Assembly (NCBI GenBank): GCA_026989335.1
Contig: JALSJN010000057.1
Span: 1 to 56,239 of the forward strand
DNA from: Thiotrichaceae bacterium
GTDB taxonomy: Bacteria; Pseudomonadota; Gammaproteobacteria; Thiotrichales; Thiotrichaceae
Reading direction: 5' to 3'
Length of the DNA stretch: 56,239 nucleotides
Part shown: piece after piece, positions 50,282 to 56,239 of the stretch
Numbering within the stretch: the stretch's first letter is position 1
Layout of the letters: every line of letters starts with the position of its first letter
Notes under the pieces: model-generated
Seen by the model: only the letters and a program-made list of their open reading frames with translations
Databases searched by the model: none
What the model was told of the DNA's origin: nothing
Position numbers and translations under genes: made by a program

Positions 50282-51376
50282 ATGAATGCTAATGATACCA
50301 CTAATAACGAGATTCTTAACCTAGCGACGCTTAATCAATGGGCACAGGAATTAGGCTTTCAACAACTTGGAGTTAGTGATATTAACCTTGCTGCAACCGA
50401 ACAGCATTTAGCCCAATGGTTAGCCAAGAGTTTTGCCGGTGATATGGAGTGGATGAGCCGACACGGCACCAAGAGAACACGACCTGCTGAATTAATACCA
50501 GAAACTGTTAGTATCATTAGTGTACGGATGGATTATCGCCCGCCTGAGAATTATGATCCTGAGATGATTTTGAATCACCCTGAGCTTGCTTATGTCTCTC
50601 GTTATGCTTTGGGTCGCGACTATCATAAAATGATGCGAAAGCGCTTACAAAAGTTGGCAAAAAGAATTGAAGCGGTGCTGGTTAAAGAGAATCAAAATAA
50701 CAGTGGTTTCCAATACCGTGTATTTGTCGATAGCGCTCCCGTTATGGAAAAACCCATCGCCGTAAAAGCCGGGTTAGGTTGGCAAGGTAAGCATACTAAT
50801 GTGTTAAATAAAGAGGCAGGATCATGGTTTTTTTTGGGAGAAATTTATACCAATTTAGCGTTAGAGCCATCCAAAGAGCGCAATGATCACTGCGGTGATT
50901 GCACAGCTTGTATTGATATTTGCCCCACCCAAGCGATTGTTAAACCCTATGAATTAGATGCGCGCCGTTGTATTTCATATCTCACCATTGAACATAAAGG
51001 GGTAATTGCTGAGGAGTTTAGACAAGCGATAGGCAACCGTATTTATGGCTGTGATGATTGCCAATTAATTTGCCCGTGGAATCGCTTTGCGAATGTAGCC
51101 ACTGATGATGGTTTTAGTATTCGACATAATCTTGATGCAGAAAGCTTGCTAAACCTATTTGCGTGGAGCGAAGAAGAATTTTTTAAAAAAATGGAAGGCT
51201 CGCCTATCAGGCGGATTGGTTTTGAGCGCTGGCAAAGAAATATCACCATCGCCTTGGGAAATGCGCCTGCATCCCAAATGATAATAGCTGCGTTAAACAA
51301 ACAGTACACCGCTTCTGGTGGGGTTGTGCGTGAACATATTAATTGGGCTTTAAAAGAACATAAGCTAAATGGGTAA
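50282..51376 (+). CDS. queG: Epoxyqueuosine reductase
   Basis: A 364-residue iron-sulfur and cobalamin enzyme for the last step of queuosine synthesis in tRNA. Two 4Fe-4S cluster motifs are present: CGDCTACIDICPTQAI and CDDCQLICPWN. The N-terminal GFQQLGVSDINL and the PVMEKPIAVKAGLGWQGKH region are typical. It is divergent from tsaE. Confidence 0.96.
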   Translation: MNANDTTNNEILNLATLNQWAQELGFQQLGVSDINLAATEQHLAQWLAKSFAGDMEWMSRHGTKRTRPAELIPETVSIISVRMDYRPPENYDPEMILNHPELAYVSRYALGRDYHKMMRKRLQKLAKRIEAVLVKENQNNSGFQYRVFVDSAPVMEKPIAVKAGLGWQGKHTNVLNKEAGSWFFLGEIYTNLALEPSKERNDHCGDCTACIDICPTQAIVKPYELDARRCISYLTIEHKGVIAEEFRQAIGNRIYGCDDCQLICPWNRFANVATDDGFSIRHNLDAESLLNLFAWSEEEFFKKMEGSPIRRIGFERWQRNITIALGNAPASQMIIAALNKQYTASGGVVREHINWALKEHKLNG

Positions 51377-51505
51377 AAATCATCTGTTTAATAAATAAGC
51401 ACTTCAGCGACTGAAAGATGCCACTTGACCAAAATTTAATCAGTTAAACTGGAAACTAATCACCCCATAGGGTAAGTTTGCAAAGTAGTTCATCAGGGCA
51501 TTAAC
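51377..51505. other. Noncoding gap between queG and the foldback element
   Basis: With the foldback element this makes a 317-base gap without a gene. This part holds no clear terminator or promoter. Confidence 0.5.
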
Positions 51506-51677
51506 TAAAACCTGAATCCGTGACTTCACTACGGCACAGAACACAAGCTATTGATTTATCATGGGGGTTTAAAAATATCCGCTTACCTTCGGGTAAAGCT
51601 AGATTTTCTAAAATCCCGTGCTAAACCAAATAGCTTACACTCTGTTACCCGCATTGAAGTCACGGATTCAGGTAAAA
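51506..51677. mobile_element. 162-bp foldback (MITE-like) element before the protease gene
   Basis: The core 51511-51672 starts with CCTGAATCCGTGACTTCA and ends with its exact inverse (18 bp perfect). Complementarity continues with few breaks (AAGCTATT/AATAGCTT and beyond) to the centre at about 51588, where ACC-TTCG-GGT closes the fold. TAAAA flanks both ends (51506-51510 and 51673-51677) as a possible 5-bp target duplication. No coding capacity. It ends 22 bases before the protease ATG, so transcription from further upstream would place a very long hairpin in the leader. Confidence 0.82.
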
Positions 51678-51693
51678 TAAAAGGCTAAAATAA

Positions 51694-52962
51694 ATGAAAC
51701 AATTCTTACAAAAAGGCGCGCTCTCGCTTTTTCTGATTATTAATATACTAACACCTGCATTTGCTGAGTTAGGCACTAGCAAGTTATATACGGAGACTGA
51801 AAAATCCGTTTATCAAATCCGTGTTATTAATAAACAAACAGGGAAAAAATCCAGTATTGGCTCTGGCTTTGTTGTTAGCAAAAATAATATCTTAGCCACC
51901 AACTACCATGTGGTTAGCGAGTATATTAATGATCCTGAGGTTTATTCCTTGGAATACTTATCAACCAGCGGCAAAGGCGGAACATTAGAATTGCTTGATT
52001 TTGATATTGTACATGATTTAGCCATTGTTAAATCTAAGCAGCCTATGGGTATACCATTAAAAATTTCATACCTTCCTGAAAAGGGCGCTAATCTTTTCTC
52101 TTTAGGGAATCCGATGGATTTAGGTTTTACCATTATTAAGGGTACGAACAACGGTGTCCTTCCAAGAGCCATTGATGGAAATATCTTATTTTCGGGCAGC
52201 TTAAATCCAGGCATGAGTGGCGGGCCTGCTTTAGATCAAGAAGGTAACCTTGTTGGCGTTAATGTTGCTACCTCGGGTAATAATATTAGTTTTTTAGTGC
52301 CTGCTGAATATTTAAAAGTAGTTTTAGATCGATTAGAAGGTAATGATTTTAAAACCGTGGATGATCGTTTTGCGCATAGCTCTAACCAATTGCGTGATAA
52401 TGCTAAAAAAATTATTACAAAAATACTTAACAATAAATGGAGCGCAACTAAAATAGGCACATTTATCGTACCAGCAAAGTTAGATAACTCTATCCGATGC
52501 TGGGATGCGAGCCGTAAACCTAAGAAAGATGATTTATTTAAAAGTTATTTCACGCGTTGTTCTAATGAAGATAATATCTATATTTCTTCTCACTTAACCG
52601 TCGGTAGTATTAATTTCGAATACCTTTGGCTAGAGACAGATAAGCTAAGTCCAACACGCTTTTATCGCCGTTATGAGAAATCAAACAGTAGCGTAATAGG
52701 TAGTCGTGCAGGTAAACGTGATGTAACAAACTTTTCTTGTCATACCGATTTTACCAAGGTCGCTGATCGGGATTTTAAAACCACGGTTTGTCGTCGTGAT
52801 TACCTTAAATATAAGGGTTTAAGCGATATGCTATTTACCACCGCTTTAGTGGGTGAAGAAGACAAAGGCTTTATCTTTAATCTTGATTTTACCGGCACTG
52901 ATGCAAAAACCTCATTAATCTTATTTAAACGCATGTTGGAGACATTCAAATGGAAAAAGTAA
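51694..52962 (+). CDS. Exported trypsin-like serine protease
   Basis: A 422-residue protein with a signal peptide (1-24, ending AFA) and a trypsin-like domain (about 35-205) carrying His72 (LATNYHVV), Asp108 (VHDLAIVK) and Ser175 (NPGMSGGPAL), so the triad is complete. It lacks a PDZ domain, unlike DegP/DegS. The C-terminal half (about 225-422) has five or more Cys and no domain that I recognise. The gene overlaps the FHA-domain membrane protein gene by 13 bases, implying coupled translation and probably a shared function at the envelope. Confidence 0.88.
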   Translation: MKQFLQKGALSLFLIINILTPAFAELGTSKLYTETEKSVYQIRVINKQTGKKSSIGSGFVVSKNNILATNYHVVSEYINDPEVYSLEYLSTSGKGGTLELLDFDIVHDLAIVKSKQPMGIPLKISYLPEKGANLFSLGNPMDLGFTIIKGTNNGVLPRAIDGNILFSGSLNPGMSGGPALDQEGNLVGVNVATSGNNISFLVPAEYLKVVLDRLEGNDFKTVDDRFAHSSNQLRDNAKKIITKILNNKWSATKIGTFIVPAKLDNSIRCWDASRKPKKDDLFKSYFTRCSNEDNIYISSHLTVGSINFEYLWLETDKLSPTRFYRRYEKSNSSVIGSRAGKRDVTNFSCHTDFTKVADRDFKTTVCRRDYLKYKGLSDMLFTTALVGEEDKGFIFNLDFTGTDAKTSLILFKRMLETFKWKK

Positions 52963-53936
52963 TTCTAGAAACCATCCAGCGTGGTGTTCATAGCTATCAT
53001 AAAATTAAATCATTCCCCGTCACAATGGGTCGCGCGTTTGACAATGATATCATCTTACAAGATGTGACCATCTCACCGCATCACTTGGTGATAGATAAAC
53101 AAGATGGCAGCTATCTGATTCAAAACCTGTCCACTGAAAATGGCTCAAGCTTAGAAGGAAAGAAACTAGGGTCAGAGGCTGAAGTGCTTGAAATTCCTGC
53201 ACACTTTAAATTAAATAAATTAAAAGCACGACTACTTTCAACCGACATGCCTGTTGAAGAAACCTATGTGCAAAGCTGTAGTGGTTTGTTCTGCTTTTTT
53301 AGTAGCCCTGTTTGGGCGGCTCTATTATTTTTAGCTACCGTTGCAATTTTCTTTATTGAACGCTTTTTGGATACGCCTGTTGCAAAAGAGCCCTTGTACT
53401 ATATTAGTAACGTTTTACCCTCGGTTTGGACTTTATTGGGTATCACTGTCATTATTTCTGGTATTACACGAATATCAACCCATCGCTGGGAGATCATTCC
53501 TGCCATTAGTATTGCCTCGATGGTATTTTTGGTGCCACAATTATTTGAATATTTAGGCCACTTTGTTTCTTACCTCTTTACTTCAGACTCATTCGGTAGT
53601 TGGTTACATAATATTGCTAGCTTTATGATTATTCCTGTATTACTTGCCTTATTTATTGTTAAAACAATACATACAAAATGGTTATCAGCTTTAGGTGTAG
53701 CAGCATTAGTTTACTCGCCTTTTTTAGCTTACCAAGTTATCGGTTTAGTGGATGATTTAAACTTGAAATCAGGGTTTTCAGAAATCCCAGGATATAGCCA
53801 AACATTGCTACCGAATGATATTCGCTTAAATACGACCCTTTCATTAGATGACTTTATTAAAGACGCAGATGAAGAAACATCGGACGTTATTGAGAAAATG
53901 TTAATAATGGCTAAAGAAAAAGAGGCTCGATCTTAG
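52950..53936 (+). CDS. FHA-domain membrane protein
   Basis: A 328-residue protein. An N-terminal forkhead-associated domain (about 1-95) has the phosphothreonine-binding pattern MGRAFDNDIIL, SPHHLVID and STENGSSLEG. About five transmembrane helices follow (about 113-285) and then an acidic cytoplasmic tail. FHA domains bind phosphothreonine, so a Ser/Thr kinase is expected, but none of the classic kind is in the window. It overlaps the protease gene by 13 bases and converges on rsmE with a 4-base overlap of the ends. Confidence 0.86.
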   Translation: MEKVILETIQRGVHSYHKIKSFPVTMGRAFDNDIILQDVTISPHHLVIDKQDGSYLIQNLSTENGSSLEGKKLGSEAEVLEIPAHFKLNKLKARLLSTDMPVEETYVQSCSGLFCFFSSPVWAALLFLATVAIFFIERFLDTPVAKEPLYYISNVLPSVWTLLGITVIISGITRISTHRWEIIPAISIASMVFLVPQLFEYLGHFVSYLFTSDSFGSWLHNIASFMIIPVLLALFIVKTIHTKWLSALGVAALVYSPFLAYQVIGLVDDLNLKSGFSEIPGYSQTLLPNDIRLNTTLSLDDFIKDADEETSDVIEKMLIMAKEKEARS

Positions 53937-54688
53937 CAATCTCCCCAGCGTTGTTGAATGGCGGTGATGCCAGCAATCACCGCTGTTTCTGCGCGCAAAA
54001 TACGTGAGCCAAAACAGATGCCCTTGATGTTATTTTCTAACATTTCATTTTCTTCATGGTCTGTAAAACCACCTTCTGGGCCAATATACAACGATATTGT
54101 TTGATCAAGGTCATGCTCAGGATCACCTACGTTTTTAAGTTGTGCTTCAGCCGTCGGCAACATAACAAGACCTAAGCTATCCGATGTCTTCTCTTTCAAG
54201 CATGTTGCTAAGCTAATCGGCTCACGTATTTCTGGTATTTTTGTTCTTCCAGATTGCTCACAAGCAGCAATAATTATTCCTTGCCAGTGCTCCATTTTTT
54301 TTGCCAAGCGGCTTGCCTTTATTTTAATAACGCTACGTTCGCAATAAAGTGGCTGAATGCTATTTATCCCAAGCTCTACCGATTTTTGAATCGCAAAATC
54401 CATTTTGTCGGGTTTTATCATTGCTAAGTTAAGTGTGGTTAAAAGTGGTGATTCACGGCTTACGTCTATAAAAGACTCAAGCTGAATAGACGACTTACGT
54501 TTATCAAAGTCTTTAATATGAGCTAAATATTCGCCGCCTCTGCCATCAAAAATGATTAGTTTTTCTTCTCTCTTAAGTCTTAGCACCTGAATGGCATGAC
54601 GATGGTTTTTAACCGATAAGGCAAGCTCGTTACCTTCAGCAACTATCTTACTAAAGCTTTCATTTTGATAGAAACGAGGAATCTTCAT
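53933..54688 (-). CDS. rsmE: 16S rRNA (uracil1498-N3)-methyltransferase
   Basis: A 251-residue SPOUT-type methyltransferase. The N-terminal PUA-like part includes HAIQVLRLKREEKL. The knot region has LYIGPEGGFTDHEE and FGSRILRAETAV for SAM binding. It lies 2 bases after the DUF5665 gene in a three-gene minus-strand unit with the YugP-type protease gene. Confidence 0.95.
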   Translation of the reverse strand: MKIPRFYQNESFSKIVAEGNELALSVKNHRHAIQVLRLKREEKLIIFDGRGGEYLAHIKDFDKRKSSIQLESFIDVSRESPLLTTLNLAMIKPDKMDFAIQKSVELGINSIQPLYCERSVIKIKASRLAKKMEHWQGIIIAACEQSGRTKIPEIREPISLATCLKEKTSDSLGLVMLPTAEAQLKNVGDPEHDLDQTISLYIGPEGGFTDHEENEMLENNIKGICFGSRILRAETAVIAGITAIQQRWGDC

Positions 54689-54690
54689 AA

Positions 54691-55023
54691 CTATTGTGAT
54701 TTCTCATTATTATCTTTTAAATCTTGTTCGATACGCTCCAAGAGATCACCCAAACGATCAAACTCATCATTATAATTTGTATCACGCACATAAGCTGAAA
54801 CGGTTGACTTGAAATCATTGGCATATTCCCCCACAAAAGGCATATCCGCAACAAGAGTGAGCGACCAAATGAGAAAGGCAATCACCATTGAAGCCCCTAG
54901 TAAGGTACCTAAACCACGAAAAATACCTGCTACAAAGTTTGTCCAAACGATTCGCCATGGGCTTGACGAGTAACGAATGAATTCTTTTAGGTTTTCGTTA
55001 GCGATGCGTTGCTCTTTATCCAT
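54691..55023 (-). CDS. DUF5665 family membrane protein
   Basis: A 110-residue protein of the DUF5665 type. A polar N terminus (NENLKEFIRYSSSPWRIVW) leads to one or two transmembrane segments (about 28-60) and then an acidic helical tail (about 75-105). The function is unknown. It lies 24 bases after the YugP-type protease gene and 2 bases before rsmE. Confidence 0.82.
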   Translation of the reverse strand: MDKEQRIANENLKEFIRYSSSPWRIVWTNFVAGIFRGLGTLLGASMVIAFLIWSLTLVADMPFVGEYANDFKSTVSAYVRDTNYNDEFDRLGDLLERIEQDLKDNNEKSQ

Positions 55024-55047
55024 GCCTTAATTCTCTTGTTCTATTTC

Positions 55048-55731
55048 TTAACGTCTAAGTAAAGCGATCCAGCGCCATACGTTCAAGATACTCATTAATG
55101 AAGCCGCAACATAGGTTAAAGCGGCTGCTTTTAAAATCTTTTCTACCGCTATAATTTCTTCGTCGTTAATGTAACCTTCTTTCAAAATAGGTAACGCTTT
55201 GCCAAAACTAGCATCCCATTCAACCGGTAATGTCACTAAATGTACTACCGCAGCTCCTGCAATACTAGAAAGCCCAGCAAGTATAAAGATTAAGCCTGCG
55301 CTGGGGCTGCTCGTAACAATCATCGCTATCGGCATAACCATCATAATGACAGAACCTATTTTAGAGAGCTTTTGCGCTTGTTTAACTAGGCGAGTTCGTA
55401 GCGCTAACTTATTCTCCTTTTGGTGATCTTGTATCGCATGGCCTACTTCATGTGCCGCCACGGCCACCGCAGTTAACGAATTATCATTAAAGTTTTTCGG
55501 TGAAAGACGTACAAACTTATCTTCTGGATCGTAATGATCGCCATTTTCTTCTGTTTGTTCTACACCAACATGCTGCATATCAAACCGGTCTAATAAATGT
55601 CGGGCCAGCTCACCACCCGTCCCTGAGATATGATCTTGCTTATTTGAATAGCGCTTAAATACACTCTTTGCCCACAACTGCGGGCCGAAGATTAAAACAA
55701 GAATAAAAACAATTACGATGATTATGAACAT
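55048..55731 (-). CDS. YugP-type zinc metallopeptidase
   Basis: A 227-residue membrane protein of the YugP family. An N-terminal transmembrane helix with LVLIFGPQLWAKSVFKRYS is followed by the zinc motif VAAHEVGHAIQDHQ (HExxH) and further helices near the C terminus. I use the ATG at 55731, since family members begin there; a frame extending to 55887 covers the divergent gene and adds 52 implausible residues. It heads the unit with DUF5665 and rsmE. Confidence 0.92.
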   Translation of the reverse strand: MFIIIVIVFILVLIFGPQLWAKSVFKRYSNKQDHISGTGGELARHLLDRFDMQHVGVEQTEENGDHYDPEDKFVRLSPKNFNDNSLTAVAVAAHEVGHAIQDHQKENKLALRTRLVKQAQKLSKIGSVIMMVMPIAMIVTSSPSAGLIFILAGLSSIAGAAVVHLVTLPVEWDASFGKALPILKEGYINDEEIIAVEKILKAAALTYVAASLMSILNVWRWIALLRR

Positions 55732-55773
55732 ATTGCTAGTATACCAACTACTGATTACATTGGGAGAGTCGAT

Positions 55774-56207
55774 ATGTACAAGCAGAAATATAAGGGGCAG
55801 TGCCTTTGTGGCGAGATTCGTTATGAAGTGTGCAAGATCGAAAAGCAGATGGCGCACTGTCATTGCAGTATGTGCCGCAAGTTTCACGGGGCTGCTTTTG
55901 CAACCTATGGTGAAGCAAAGGTTGAAAACTTTAAGTGGTTACAAGGGGTAGATTTTATTAAAAGTTACTTACTTTCAAAGCCGCTAATGATCTTGGCGAA
56001 GTGATAGAATTTTCATTAGGGACATTAGATAGTGGCATCGAGAAAAAACCTGATGCGCATGTTTTTACTGACCATTGCGCAAATTGGTTTGAGATCACGG
56101 ATGACCTCCCGCAATTTAAAGTCCCCTATAGGGGATCAGTAAATCCCACGCCTTTAGGCGGTCAGGGACTAGAATTGGCACTATACTCAGAGTATGGAGC
56201 ATTATAA
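55774..56207 (+). pseudogene. Broken GFA-family gene (glutathione-dependent formaldehyde-activating type)
   Basis: The first 60 or so residues match the GFA/CENP-V fold with zinc ligands in GQCLCGEIRYEV and AHCHCSMCRKFHGAAF. After KSYLLS the frame is lost. In the +2 frame from about 55983 the protein resumes (ANDLGEVIEFSLGTLDSG, then FTDHCANWFEITDDLPQFK). The piece that normally carries the third CxxC zinc motif is missing, so an internal deletion of roughly 20 codons plus a frameshift is likely. The C-terminal end then runs into the terminal repeat at 56115, which replaces the normal stop. It is divergent from the YugP-type gene. Confidence 0.8.
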
Positions 56208-56235
56208 AAGAGGAAGCCATACAGTTTGGGATTGT
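56115..56235. repeat. Right copy of 121-bp terminal inverted repeat
   Basis: Exact reverse complement of 1-121. Its inner boundary (TTTAAAGTCCCC) lies inside the C-terminal coding region of the broken GFA gene. The palindromes TCCCCTATAGGGGA, CGCCTTTAGGCG and ATACTCAGAGTAT follow in that order. Four more bases (ATTT on the complement) extend past the match to the window end, so the true outer end of the repeat is not seen. Confidence 0.9.
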
Positions 56236-56239
56236 AAAT

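Noticed and set aside
1-56239. tRNA, rRNA, CRISPR arrays or prophage
   Set aside because: I found no cloverleaf-like tRNA, no regularly spaced short repeats and no phage structural genes; this was a reading by eye, not a tRNAscan or CRISPR search.

Overview
The window reads as low-GC chromosomal DNA of a gammaproteobacterium. It carries E. coli-type gshA and a separate gshB, glyQ/glyS, typA, purE/purK, rsmA, hemW, rsmE, tsaE with an AmiC-like amidase, queG, comM, rdgB and ycgL. A PPi-dependent phosphofructokinase and an NnrS-type haem-copper protein would fit a Thiotrichales or methylotroph-like lineage, but that placement is inference. I see no tRNA, rRNA, CRISPR array, prophage or intact transposase gene. 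Both ends of the window lie in the same 121-bp repeat in inverted orientation, so the window is probably a contig cut at a dispersed repeat.

Layout. 0.5-2.8 kb: gshA and a signal peptidase I. 2.9-6.3 kb (minus): a carboxylesterase, then an operon of ECF sigma factor, membrane anti-sigma factor and secreted subtilisin-like protease. 6.39-6.52 kb: a structured RNA candidate ending in a terminator. 6.5-12.5 kb: an MFS transporter, PPi-PFK, a 159-bp MITE, two small membrane proteins, a 5'-3' exonuclease and NnrS. 12.6-19.4 kb: glyQS, typA, a truncated globin, and a DUF4188 gene behind a perfect operator-like palindrome. 19.5-23.1 kb: a DUF1800/DUF1501 pair and a secreted delta-class carbonic anhydrase. 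23.4-29.3 kb: BatD-like protein, comM, ycgL, a CAP lipoprotein, plsC and rdgB.

29.5-34.4 kb: a small exported repeat protein, a metalloprotease-like lipoprotein, VOC/DUF1801/WYL genes and a LemA-TPM-TPM operon. 34.5-38.3 kb: purEK, SirB2, a methyltransferase, and a HAD phosphatase beside a small kinase-fold protein. 38.3-42.5 kb: hemW, rsmA and an OmpA-family coiled-coil protein built on 177-bp DNA repeats. 42.5-49.7 kb: osmC-gshB, a 1000-residue Ig-like lipoprotein, a noncoding region with three TTCGG-centred repeats, and a Tat-exported amidase. 49.8-56.2 kb: tsaE, queG, a 162-bp foldback element, a trypsin-like protease overlapping an FHA membrane protein, rsmE, DUF5665, a YugP-type zinc protease and a broken GFA-family gene running into the right-hand repeat.

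The conserved genes are ordinary housekeeping. The parts most worth a second look are the structured RNA at 6.4 kb, the sigma/anti-sigma/protease operon, the HAD plus kinase-fold pair, the protease-FHA pair behind a foldback element, and the small repeat protein at 29.6 kb. None is proven to be a new system from sequence alone.
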